Assembly (NCBI GenBank): GCA_014529385.2
Contig: CM043958.1
Location: forward strand, 78,840,669-78,904,668
Length of the DNA stretch: 64,000 nt
Source: Adiantum capillus-veneris
Lineage: Eukaryota > Streptophyta > Polypodiopsida > Polypodiales > Pteridaceae
Direction of reading: 5' to 3'
The notes under the pieces were generated by a model. It was not told where the DNA came from and did not search any database. It was given only the letters and a program-made list of their open reading frames with translations. This document shows, piece by piece, positions 11,425-22,409 of the stretch (the stretch's first letter is position 1; every line of letters begins with the position of its first letter). The position numbers and the translations under genes were made by a program.

Positions 11425-12890
11425 CTAGTAATGATAGTTAGCCAATTGCTCAATTAATCCAATTGCAATTGGAAGTGGTATTTGCAAATCCACTTGAGCT
11501 ATGGTCATCAAGGATACCATGTTTTTTGACCATCGAGGTATTATTTCAACGGAGAACAAATATGCAGCTAGTAGATCATCGTCTACTCCCTTAGGTGGTT
11601 CTCCTGATATAATTCTTGACAAATGATTTGCTCTTTGGTGAGTGGTGCCCCTTTTCACAACTACAGTGAAATCAAATTCCAAAAGAATGATGAACTATCT
11701 CACTATTCTTCTTGTGTTACATGGCTTGTTGACCAAGCACAATAAGGCTTGGTGGTCCACAAAGAGCACAAATTTTTCACGGCATAGATCATTCCTAGTT
11801 CTTTCCTTTTGGTGGTTGTATAGTTTTTCTCTGCCATATTCAACTGCCAAGAAAATCAATTTTCCCGTATCCTGGTTGAGCTACTATACACCCAATGGAA
11901 ATATTGGAAGCATCTACATGTGTGTGGAATATCTTATTACAATATGGCGCTTTCAATATTGGACCTGAAGTGAGAGCTTGCTTAAGCTTCATGAAGGATT
12001 CTTCACACTCATTAGTCCACTCAAAGTGTGTAATCAAGCTATACATGGGTTTTGCAATTTAGCATACATGTAAATGAATCGTCTTTAATCTCCACAATGT
12101 CCCATGAAGGCTTGAACCCCTTTGACTGTTCTCGGTGTAGGAAAATCAGAAACAACATGATTTTTATCCATATCAATAGTTATGCCGTATTTAGACACTA
12201 TATGCCAAAGAATTTTTCCTTGTCTTCCCATGAATGTGCACTTTCAGGATTTAAGCAAATCCTATAAAGTCTATATTTTTCGATACCCTTTTGAGGTGTT
12301 CAAAATGATCATCCCGGATTGATTAATGTACACATAAATCATCCATATATACTTCCAAGAAATTCCGAAGATATTCTTTAAAAGCATGACTCATCAATCT
12401 TTAAAAGGTGGCAGGAGCATTAGTTAACCCAAAAGGCATTACCAGATAGTCAATAATACCCCATTCAGTTGCAAAGGAAGTTTTATGTTGATCTTTGCGG
12501 TCAATCAAAAGTTTATTGTATCCCGAAAATCCATCTAAAAAGCTATAAGCTTCTTTTCTTGCAACTCATTCTAAAACATGCTCAGTGTTTGGAAGAGGAA
12601 AGTTGTCTCTAATGGTAGTTGCATTCACCTTCTTGAGATTGACACACACTCTTGATATTCCATTTTTCTTGGGTACTACCACAATGGGAGACCCCTAATC
12701 TGTGTGTTCAAGTTCATAAATGAATTCGGCTTGCTTTAGCTTTTCTATCTCTTCTTTGATTTTTCTGGCAAATGTTTCATTATATTTGTATGGCCTTTGT
12801 CTACTTGGTTTCTCATTATCTCTCATTGGTATGGTATGTTGTGACAGATTGTTGGATCAACACCCTTGAGATTCTTATAGGACCAAGAAA
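11425..12890 (-). pseudogene. GypA-1 reverse transcriptase and RNase H remnant
   Basis: Minus-strand reading shows the RT fingers (SPIVVVPKKNG, VCVNLKKVNATTIRD, about 12610-12700), palm (YSFLDGFSGYNK, ATEWGI, VMPFGLTNAPATF, about 12400-12550) and catalytic motif YMDDL near 12340. RNase H follows (HTHVDASNISIG near 11930; a tail with RANHLSRI near 11620). Homologous blocks occur in the same order in GypA-2 at 52316-53750. Many stops and frame breaks interrupt it. The motifs are of the non-chromodomain (Athila/Tat) type; no chromodomain is present. Confidence 0.85.
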
Positions 12891-13000
12891 ACATATCTTG
12901 GTATTCTTTTAGTAAACTTAACAAAAGATTTTCTATTTTTTTTGTCAAGTCGTTTGCAATGTAGGCAGGTCTAGGCTCTTCTCCTGGTTTGTCCAGCTAT

Positions 13001-13960
13001 CTATTTTGCATTTTCATGTCCTTCATAAGACTTGCCCTGTTTTTGTAGTTCCATAACATGTGGTTTGAGTATGATTTTTCGGTCTTGGAGAGTATATTTT
13101 TTGTAGTGGGATGGAACACTCATTACCTCTTTGCCTTCCTCCTCAGTGGTTACCATTTTAGTTGTATATATCTCCTTTAGAGTTTTTTTCAACTCTTGAT
13201 ATTTCTTTCTCTGTTCAACGCGTGTCATGGTTGAATCCTTGTCTTGGTATTTAGGTTTTGCTTGAGTTTCCTTTCTTGTTTTTCTCAATGTTTTTTATAT
13301 TTTCTGATTTTTGTTTAAAGGATATCTACCAATGATTTTGTCTTTGTTACAATCATGTGCATTTATCTGCATTAGAAACTGTGTTCTACTGAAGACTGAT
13401 GACATAGGTCTAGCTTTCAAGTTTCTCGTGTCTCTTTTTCTTCTATACCATTTCTGTCTTCTCGGTTTTTGGTTTGGAAAGTCCAAAAACTTTTCCTCCC
13501 CTATTTTCATGAGTAGTTTAGCTCTCGTATGTTCTTTTTCTGACCCCAAATCATCTAAGGTAGTTGAACGTTCTTCTAACTCATCTGTTGCATCATAGTA
13601 AATGTCTGAAAAGACTTGTTGAGCCTTCATCAAGTCCTTAGATTCTTGAGTTTTGTCTTCAATGTGAAGGGTTGAGATCATTTGTATGGGAATTATGTCA
13701 TAGCCATCCTCATTGCAAAATTGAGTAGGCATAGACGTATTTACACATACATCTAAAATTTGAGTCCACTCAAATGGCTCAAACAAAATACTCTAAAAAG
13801 GGTTCATGTATATAGGCTTCGTCTGTGCAATCCCTTTCTAAGATACATTCTTCTCGTCTTAAGCTCTCATTTTTTTATGCTCGCACATCTAAATAGGTGT
13901 ATCTTTGTTCAACCAAGATGGAAGCTTAGTTTCAGTCGAAGAGACTGAGTAAAATTTTTA
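13001..13960 (-). pseudogene. GypA-1 protease-RT linker
   Basis: A polar, charged spacer between protease and RT. It holds FEPFEWTQILDVCVNTSMPTQ (from 13786), EDGYDIIPIQM, and toward 13001 TRVEQRKKYQELKKTLKEIY and HYKKYTLQDRKI. GypA-2 has the same blocks at 51430-52160 (DGYDVLP, RKKKYQELKWSLREVW, HYQKFTIQDRKI), which is the basis of the call. CACTA-1 splits this spacer just to the right: after removing it, the reading LKDHTYGDVMKTPI resumes next to the protease. Confidence 0.8.
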
Positions 13961-14031
13961 TATGGGTGTTTTCATGACATCTCCATAAGTGTGATCCTTT
14001 AGATTAACCCTTCACTACAAGAGGCTCTTCA

Positions 14032-14155
14032 TATTAGCGACGCTCACACAGCGACGCTCAAAAAAAAATTTCCCGACGTCGCTATGAGCGTCGCTATAAG
14101 CGTCGCAAATTTATTTGTAAATTTGCGACGCTCATAGCGACGCCAGCTGGGGTAA
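14032..14155. repeat. CACTA-1 left subterminal repeats with long hairpin
   Basis: Copies of AGCGACGCTC occur in both orientations. Two 26-base arms (14088-14113 and 14118-14143) are reverse complements with one mismatch around a 4-base loop (TTTG). Subterminal repeats of CACTA elements are known binding sites for the element's own DNA-binding protein; that role here is inferred. Confidence 0.85.
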
Positions 14156-14224
14156 AAAAAATAACCGAGCGCGCCCAAAAACTCAGATCTCAGATCTGAG
14201 TTTTTCGGCGCCCTCAAGCAAAGA

Positions 14225-14275
14225 GCAGGTAACGCTCTCCCTCACTCTCTCTCTCTCTCTCTCTCTTTTTCTTCT

Positions 14276-14307
<32 letters not shown>

Positions 14308-14427
14308 GGAGAGGAAGGAGAGCCAGGTATGCTCCTTCCCTCTCCTCATTCTCATGTTCCCTTCCCCTCTTTCTCTCTCCCTCTCTCTCTCTCTCACACA
14401 CACACATACACACACACACATAGTGTT

Positions 14428-14477
<50 letters not shown>

Positions 14478-14700
14478 AACAAAAACAAAAACGCACACAC
14501 ATACATAAACAAAGAATGCACACACACATTGAGAGAGAAAAAGAGAGAGAGAGCATGCATAAACAAAAAACGCACGCATTGAGAGAGGAAAAGAGAGAGA
14601 GAACATGCATAAACAAAAAACGCACACATTGAGAGAGGAAAAGAGAAAGAAAACATGCATACGATCCAAAAAAACGCACACACATTGAGAGAGAAAGAAA
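14225..14700. repeat. Microsatellite-rich stretch of CACTA-1
   Basis: (CT)n, (CA)n and a long (GA)n run at about 14432-14473 are followed by four diverged copies of a roughly 60-base unit (GAGAGAGGAAAAGAGAGAGA plus CATGCATAAACAAAAAACGC), about 14530-14695. Long frames across it are low-complexity artefacts. Confidence 0.85.
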
Positions 14701-15636
14701 GAGAAACTAAGGGAGCGTCGTAGGAAACTAATTAAAATTAAAAGACCTAAAGATCTAGCCGACGAGGAGTTGAACTGAAGACCTATTATTCAAGAGGGAA
14801 ATGGCATAATCAATCTATCATACTTGGCATGGGTGATAGAAAGGTTATACTATTTATCTCTTTTTATTGGCACACACATCCACACACGCGCACACACACA
14901 GGAAGAAGAGAGTTATAACGTCGTAGGAAACTATCTTAAAAGACGTTAAAGATTAGGTTATATGTAGACTTACATTAAATTAGATTTAGGTTTATTTTTA
15001 ACTAGATTTACGTTTATTTAAGCTAGATTTAGATTTACGTTATATTAGATTAGATGCGGGTCTCCATAGACTGCGATGCCTGCATGAAGCGGGTGAAGAA
15101 AGCCCTCAATGGAATATAGGGTATTGCTGCCTTCACTCATGGTGGGCTCCGTCGATTCAAAAGTACTGGTGAAATGTCTTCAGAAGATAGGGAAGAAGGT
15201 GGATCTTCAGGGCGGCAAGAGTCACTACATCCCCGACACAATGACCATCTAAACAACCTCTAGTCATTAGACTTACGTTAAATTAGATTTAGCTTTATTT
15301 TTAGTTAGATTTACATTTATTTAGATTTACACTTATTTACGTTAGATCGAGTCCACGCAAGAATTACTTACGGTTTAGGGTTTAGAGTTAGACGAACAGT
15401 GAAAAGATCTACTGTGAAAAGATGTTAAGATGAAGTGAAGTGCTACAGCTAGAGAAGAGGCAAAGGGATTTTGTCCACTACATGCAGTATCATGTAGACG
15501 TGGGTGTGTAGATTTCTTGTACCCACAAATATAGGTATTGACCAATAAAGACGAGATTATAACCCGGTGGTTCTGATCTCCGTGCACCTCTAGACCGAGG
15601 TGTGCGGGGATTGGACATGACTAGAGAATGTGAGGT

Positions 15637-15724
<88 letters not shown>

Positions 15725-15786
15725 GACAAAGAATGCCAATAGAATATTAAATTTGTTGTCCAGGTTATAAGTTTTTTATCCTCATT
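14701..15786 (+). other. CACTA-1 leader region with (GA)n run
   Basis: No gene is visible. Near 14940-15040 and 15270-15350 there are TTAGATTTA/TTACGTT-rich stretches. A block at 15531-15612, starting TTGACCAATAAAGACGAG, occurs again at about 27813-27912 and 27991-28090. A (GA)n run fills 15640-15721, just ahead of the transposase start. Confidence 0.7.
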
Positions 15787-18700
15787 ATGAGTAGCGACGA
15801 GGATGTGGGACCGTCCAACCGAAACACCTATCTCTCAACGAGGGTCTTATGTCCTTGTAATCAATGCAAGCATGCTGTGCGACGGACAAGACGTGTTTCT
15901 TTGCAGCACGTTCGCGAATTTGGCGAGTTCGATCCATCTATTATAGATCGAGTTGTTGCCAATTATAACTCGTCGGACTCTGACGCTGGCCAACAAGCAG
16001 CAATCTTGCAACCCAATAGACGTATTCGCAGGCGCTTTGGTCAAGCAGCATATGTGAGGCCACAAGATGTACCCTCTGACATCTCGGGGGATGATCATGC
16101 AGAGCACATTCCCAACGAGGCAATGTTTGAGCCCGAGATTGATGAAATGATCGAGACGATCATGGATTCAGAAAGGCTTATCTATGATGATATGAAAAGT
16201 GAAGCCGATACGTCATTGTATAATGGAGCACGTATGTCTAGATTGAAAGCACTCCTGGTTCTTCTCAACATGCAGGCAAAGTTTGGATGGAGTGACACTA
16301 GCGTCACAGCGCTTTTCAGGTGATCTATTACAATTAGTTTACTTTAATAGAACTCTAAATGTATAATGATCTGATAGATTTTTACACGACTGTATCATAT
16401 TTTTATGTTGTGTAGATTGCTGAAAGAGCACATTCTACCAGCTGACAATGTGATGCCAGATTCCCGAGATGAAGCAAGAAAGATTTTGCAAAACTTGGGG
16501 ATGGATTACAATTCTATCCACGCTTGTCCTAATGACTGCATTCTTTTCAGAGGGGAATACACAGACATGGAGAAGTGTCCGAAATGTGATTCCGAAAGAT
16601 ATCGAGTAGATCTCCACGGGACAAAAATTCCACAAAAGGTTTTGCGACATTTTCCTTTGCTTCCTCGCATCAAGCATTTCTTCGAATGTAAGTCCATGGC
16701 CGCCCTAGCATCATGGCATGAGGAGAATAAATCTTCGGATGGTGTGCTACGAATTCCTGCAGATTGCGCAGCCTGGAAACATATAGATGGAACATGGTCG
16801 GATTTTGCCAGGGAAGCTCAAAATTTGCGCTTAGGCCTGGCTATGGATGGCGTAAATCCATTTGGTCAAAGATCAACATCTTACAGTGTATGGCCCGTTG
16901 TCATCGTCAACTACAACATTCCCCCGTGGTTGACTACGAAGAAGGGGCACCTATGGCTAAGCTTGATTGTGCCAGGGCGATATAAAGTGGGGAATATGGA
17001 TGTGTATCTTCGTCCACTATTGGAAGAGCTACAACAATTGTGGATTGGCATAGAGGTGGTGGATATGAGCCGACACACAGGACGACGGAATGCTTTGATC
17101 AGAGGTATTCTAATGTGGACCATGCATGACTATCCCGGGCTAACAGAATGCTCAGGTGATCTATTGACACTCCTCACTCAGACACTGTAAATCTTGTTTT
17201 TCCCCATAGTTGATCTATTATCATGTGTATACATGCAAGGCTTCAAACAAGCGGATACAGAGCATGTGTCACATGTGGACCTAGACTGAATGCACGTAGG
17301 GCACCCTCACTGAAGAAGCAAATCTACGAAGGTCATCAAGCGTATCTTCCGGAGAATCATGTGTTACGCGATGGCTTTTTGGGAAGAGAGCCACCAAGGA
17401 TGTCTGCACAAGCATGGTTAGAGCAGAAGGAGATGTGCGATGACGGATTGCCTCCAGGGATGAAGAGACTATCTCTATGGTACGAGTTACCATACTGGCC
17501 CCGACTCGTGATCAATCACTTGCTCGATCCAATGCACATATTCAAGAATGTGGGTAATCTACTATGGGACCATTTGACCGGCAAGAAAGATACTTTGGGA
17601 GCCAGAGTTGACCTTAGAAATGTGGATCGTATGGAGCAATATTGGCCGCAAACATTGTCTGATGGATCGATAAAACTTCCTAAAGCACCATGGATTTTCA
17701 CAGGAGCCCAAGAACGCAAAGTAAAAGAGGCCATTCGATCTTTGCGGACCCCCACTGGCGTAATGCACTCGCTCCGAACGTGTTTTACTAAAGAAGGAAA
17801 GCTTACCGGTTTGAAGTCACACGATTGGCATAAAATGTGTCAGGTACGTTCATAGTGGACTTTAATATCATTGCATAAAATGTGGACTTTAATATCATTG
17901 CTGCACATACTTTACAGTTTATTTTACCGGTTGCCATTGAGGGATGTTTGTCTCTCGACATCCGTAACACAATCTACAAACTTGCAAAGCTGGTGCAATG
18001 GATCTCACAAAAGGAGATCGACGTAGACTCCATACCATTCGCCAAACTAAATGCTGCGGAGCTTGTGTGCATGTTTGAGAAACATTTTCCTACTACAATA
18101 CTAACCATTCAGGTGCATCTTCTTGTTCACATAGTTGATGTGGTGGAAATAGCTGGCACAGTTCATTCCAGATGTATGTTCTTCTTAGAGCGTTTCATGA
18201 AAACGCTTAAGGGATATGTGCGTCAAAAGGCACGTCCGGAGGGTAGCATGGCAGAAGGTTGGTTGGTATCAGAGTCCCTAGTGTACATTGGAGAGTGGCT
18301 AGACGGATTTGATAAATCCCGGGACACGCTATGGCGAACCATAGATGATGAGCGCATATCTGGGATTGTCATGTGCAATCTCGGTGTTGAGAAGAAGATG
18401 ACGGAAGATCTAGAGGCTAAAATCAACCGATTTTGCATGCTTCACAATCCAGTGATGCAAAAGTGGATTTCACAATATGAGGATGCAAAGCAAGAGCGAC
18501 AAAGGGCACGAATCGAGTGGAGACGGGGAAGACGACCACCGATGCACTATCCAGCGGTTCTGGAGAGCCTACCAACCTTCATGAGCTTAAGATGGTTGCA
18601 CAACCAATTGAAAAGCGCACAACAATGCGGTGACGAAGTGACTTAAGAAGAGTGGGAGTACTCTCGGGGTTGCGCGACCAAGGTAAGTTTGCAATGTACG

Positions 18701-19515
18701 ACTAGCAAGTGACTTTATTTATAAACGTTTGAACGGCCACTCATAATCTTTGTTCGTTGTAGTATAAGTCATACACAGCAGCATGGTGTAAAGGTCGACA
18801 TTTTAGGGTGGAACGAATCGACAAAAAGCGTTTTACTCAAGATTGTGGAATCATGGCAAAATTTGAACAGTCTAGTCGACGACGTTCCTCTGATGCAGAT
18901 CCCGTGGTGGCGGAACTCACTTACTTCGGCACGCTGCAAGAGATTTTGAGGATCGATTACAGAGGATTTTTTGTCGACTTGTTCGACGTGCAATGGTTCA
19001 AGATAATCATGGAGGGTCGAAACGCTACTGTGCGTGGAGGAGAGTCTGGTTTTCTTGAGGTGGATTCTACTAAGAAATGGACTGACCTAAGAGACACTTT
19101 CGTACTACCCGAGCATTGTGAACAAGTAAGTATATAAATAGTTAACATCCCCCTTTTACAAGTTATGTGCTTGAAAGCTCTCATGTAAGTTATGTGGCTC
19201 TGGCAGGTAGTATTTCATCCTACAAAGTCTACATCAAACTGGTGGTACGTCATAGAGGTAGCCCCTCGTAGTGCAAGGACGTATGAAGGCTACCATGTGC
19301 CAATCACAACGACATCAATGGAGGAGATCAGAGAAGATGCTCAATCAGAAGCCGCTGCGGTGGTGCCAGACGAGCATCAAGATGCTACTACTCTATATGG
19401 GGTGCATGCAGAGGAGCTACAAAATGAAACAGAGGATATGTGTTTAAACGGAGAGCTCTATATAGATATAGGAAGTTATGCTGAGTTATGCGAGGATGAG
19501 AGAGAGATCTCTTAA
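15787..19515 (+). CDS. CACTA-1 transposase, TnpD/tnp2 type, six exons (damaged)
   Basis: Best model: exons 15787-16319, 16416-17155, 17239-17843, 17918-18682, 18763-19125, 19207-19515; about 1104 codons, introns 74-96 bases, all in phase. Domains in order: an N-terminal transposase-associated zinc region (LCPCNQCKH...HV); a CxxC-rich stretch (ACPNDCILFRGEY...CPKCDSERY); the tnp2 catalytic domain with candidate acid residues in LAMDGVNPFG and HLLDPMHIFKNV, and the PPWLTTKKGH and GNMDVYLRPLLEEL blocks; DUF4218 (SHDWHK, FILPVAIEGCL, HLLVHIVD, KTLKGYVRQKARPEGSMAEG); and DUF4216 from exon 5 (KGRHFRVERIDKK). It would cut and paste CACTA elements. Two lesions are visible: a TAA at 18644-18646 within exon 4, and intron 2 ending AA instead of AG. 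Confidence 0.85.
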
Positions 19516-19787
19516 AGCCACAAATATTGTATTTGAAAAATTTTGCTCCGTGCTGTAAAAGCTCTGGCTCTCTAAGTAGCTTCCATGGTGTATAACGCTC
19601 TTTTCTACTCGCGCTCACATCTTTTGATTGAAAATTCTGAGTTTTCGACTTGCCTCTTTTATCACTCGATTCATTGCGTCATTGTATTTATATGCGTCAT
19701 TACGTCATTGTATTTAATGGTCTTTGCGTCATTGTCTACTCTATTCATTCAATATTAAGTTTAAATATTCGTGTGTTTAATGCAGGT

Positions 19788-20363
19788 ATGGATGATGAGG
19801 AGTTTCTTTCTTCTTTGTCACCGCAGCAGAGACAGTGGTACGTGGAGCGTCATCGCTCTGGCGCATCATCGCGCGTTCCTACACCATCCGCATCTCCCTC
19901 TCTTTCGGAGCATTCGGCGCGCTCTGAAGCTTCGGCGTCGACGAGACGAGCGTCACACTCGTCTAGACACCGGCGCTCTAGTGGTGGCGGTGGCGGTTGT
20001 TGTGGGGATTCCGCCACCGATGCCTCCACACCGCCTCGTGTTCGACGAGGCTCTTTACCCTCCCCTTCTTTGCCCGCCCCCACAGCAGCCACAGCATCGC
20101 CATCTACGCCAGGTTTTGCACGGCTGACTGTTCCTAGAAGCTACACACCTCTACCTACTCCACCAGGAGCCACCCCACTCGACACTCCTCGCTTCGGCAC
20201 CCAGACGCCGGTGGAGACACCTGACGTCCGTACCCCCATCGACACACCGCTAGAGACCCCTGCCGGGACACCCAGGTTCACGCGTCACCGGCCAGAGGGC
20301 TTGCCTTACTCCGTCGACATCAGCGGCGGCATCATCATGGATGATGACGGCAAGACGCGATGA
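19788..20363 (+). CDS. CACTA-1 second gene, Ser/Pro/Thr-rich protein
   Basis: I chose the ATG at 19788 because a splice-acceptor-like TTTAATGCAG lies just before it; an upstream exon is possible. The 191-codon frame is intact. It opens MDDEEFLSSLSPQQRQWYVERH, then has a Ser/Arg-rich stretch with a Gly run (about residues 45-70), a Pro/Thr-rich region full of TP and TPP motifs (about 80-165), and ends with an acidic tip (MDDDGK). The position matches the second gene of CACTA elements, whose product (TnpA-like) binds subterminal repeats, but I see no recognised DNA-binding domain. The region is clearly GC-richer than its neighbours. Confidence 0.6.
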   Translation: MDDEEFLSSLSPQQRQWYVERHRSGASSRVPTPSASPSLSEHSARSEASASTRRASHSSRHRRSSGGGGGCCGDSATDASTPPRVRRGSLPSPSLPAPTAATASPSTPGFARLTVPRSYTPLPTPPGATPLDTPRFGTQTPVETPDVRTPIDTPLETPAGTPRFTRHRPEGLPYSVDISGGIIMDDDGKTR

Positions 20364-20740
20364 GACGTCTGATTAGACGACGTCAGTTTAGCCGTAGCTA
20401 GATAGCATTAGTTTAGGGTTTCTCGTAGCTTATGTATCATGAGACGGATTTTATACGTCTTTTTGAACCATGTATATTATTACATTTGTCACCGCAATTC
20501 CTTTTGCCAATCAATTCTTTATGCCTATGATGTTGTACAATTGTCATTATTACATTTGCCAATCAATTCAGTTTGCCTATGATGTGTACAATTGTCAATT
20601 TTGCAAACAATGCGTCTTGTGGGTGACTATTTTGGGTCTATTATCTACCTTTGCACTTTTTTTAAAAACTGAATCAAGTACAATATGGTTGATGGGTGGC
20701 AGGGCATTCAATGCCCTGCCACCAAAAAAATATTCTCTCA

Positions 20741-20955
20741 GGCGTCGCTATAAGCGTCGCTATTTATGGCTCTGTAGCGTCGCTATATGCGTCGCAATAC
20801 TCTTCTGTGAGAGCGTCGCTATAGGCGTCGCTATGAGCGTCGCTATATAGCGACGCCTATAGCGACGCTCTCGTAGCGACGCTGTTAGCGACGGTTTTAG
20901 CGACGCCGGGGGTTATAAAAACCCAGTGTATTTCCGTCGCTAACAGCGTCACAAG
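20741..20955. repeat. CACTA-1 right subterminal repeats with perfect hairpin
   Basis: Around a dozen copies of GCGTCGCTAT or its complement. Arms 20809-20834 and 20847-20872 are perfect reverse complements of 26 bases with a 12-base loop. The same motif makes the left-end hairpin. Confidence 0.9.
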
Positions 20956-20979
20956 AGCACACAACCTCTTGTAGTGCTT

Positions 20980-21330
20980 GTTATTGATCCCACTTGCTTC
21001 AGGTATAGATAATTGTTTCCCCAATCCTGGATGAGTTGTACTTGTCGCACGAAAGGTCTTCCCAAGACGATTTCATAATTGAGTTTCTTTCCAAAGTCCA
21101 CTATGGAAAAAGTATGTTGATACTCAATCCCACAATAATTATCTATCACTTTTTCAAGTAGTTCTAAGGGTTTGTCGATGTGTCCATCAGCCAATTGCAA
21201 TTTCATTCGAGTTTGTCTAATGGTTGGTTGCCCCCATGATTACCATACTCCTTTCATGGCTATGGCTATCCCTACCCCACTATCAAGTATTACCATGGTT
21301 TCTATATCATTATATTGCACTAGAAGGGTC
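20980..21330 (-). pseudogene. GypA-1 aspartic protease remnant
   Basis: Minus-strand reading gives VILDSGVGIAIAMKGVW (active-site DSG near 21275-21300), a stop, then TRMKLQLADGHIDKPLELLE and NYEIVLGRPFVRQVQLIQDW. GypA-2 has the same order (AILDSGAGVTIATKEIW, then TRMKLQLADEF and NYEIILGRPVMRQLKMVQDW). This protease would cut the gag-pol polyprotein. The CACTA-1 insertion follows about 12 codons after the QDW block. Confidence 0.85.
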
Positions 21331-22409
21331 GTGTTTACTTCTTTTCCTTTGTAGTATTCTCTGACTTTGTTCATTCGAATAGATCGAATCTCTTTGTTAT
21401 CCAATTCGTGTTTCAATTTCCCAAATTCTTTGCGATTAGCCCTGTAAACCCCAACTTCTCTAGAGTTTTTTGTACATCATTCCATAGATACGGTCTGGAT
21501 TTTAACAATTCTCCTAAAGTAAGAGTGCATTGAATGGGTGTAGACATGATTGAATGGATGTTGTCTACCTCTAGGGTCTATTCCACTCTTTTTATTTGAG
21601 TGGTTTTACACACTATGGATTCATCTTCCTTATATTCCAAGTAGGAGGTAATGTTTTCAAAGTCAATGGTTTAGACATTCATGAAGCGTCAGATTTGCAA
21701 TCCCCATACAAGGATTGTACATCCATGTCCATATCAGGAGGTAGATTGTCTAACCAAACTTCCTCTATAGGAGCTGAATTCAGAGTTAGGATCCCATCAT
21801 TAATCTCTTTAACTTTTTCGCATAAGTGTCCTGGCCAGTCTTCTTTTACGAATGGAATTCTGTCTAAGGCATCTTCGCTTTCCGGCACTATAAGTTCTGG
21901 CGTTTTGTTTCCAGGTGGGATCCTACCACCACTTTGGATTTTTCTTTACTAGTTCCTACCACAAGCTCCTCAGGTTTTTCCATACTCTCGAGCTTGGGTT
22001 TTTGTTTTTCCAGCATCTCTTGAGTAATTCTTACCAAATTTTCATAAGCTTCAAGCTTAGCTACTTCCATATCTGAAGAAGGATAGTTTTTTCATTTGTT
22101 TTTCATGTTTTGGCCTGCTTTAAGTCCCGCTTGGTAAGCTTCCAAGACTGCATTGATTGGCTCAAAAATTTTAGTCTACCAAAATTGATCCTCCTGATTT
22201 CACAGTGGTTTCCTTGATTTCACCTCCAATTTCTTTCACTTTTTCCTGGAATAGTTTCTTTGCTTTCTCCTCAATTTTAGCCCTTTGTTTCTATTTTCTC
22301 AGCTCATACCTCTTTCTTCTGCTTCTTTTGTTTTTCTGAGAGGAAATTTTAGTATTCTCTGAATCATCAAAGGAGTTATGTTTCTTTTTCTTAGCCTAGG
22401 CTCTGGTGA
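21331..22409 (-). pseudogene. GypA-1 gag-protease spacer
   Basis: Only broken frames are seen (21679-21888 with KEDWPGHLCEKVKEINDG; 21888-22070, Lys/Glu-rich). Position and composition match the Lys/Glu-rich spacer of GypA-2 at 49720-50480. No domain can be named. Confidence 0.55.

Larger units (their letters stand above)
14013..20976 (+). mobile_element. CACTA-1, complete En/Spm-type DNA transposon
   Basis: Both ends carry the same 12 bases: CACTACAAGAGG at 14013-14024 and its reverse complement at 20965-20976. A perfect 3-base target duplication, CTT, flanks them (14010-14012 and 20977-20979), as expected for the family. The 6964-base element holds subterminal AGCGACGC repeats, a six-exon transposase gene, a second gene near the 3' end, and microsatellites. 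It sits inside GypA-1 between protease and RT; joining the flanks restores the GypA reading (compare GypA-2 near 51180-51260). It is thus younger than GypA-1. Confidence 0.97.

Noticed and set aside
14183-14685. Several overlapping frames of 95-166 codons on both strands
   Set aside because: They are translations of (CT)n, (CA)n and (GA)n repeats; composition alone keeps them open.
15490-15729. Minus-strand Ser/Leu-repeat frame
   Set aside because: Translation of the (GA)n run ahead of the CACTA-1 transposase.
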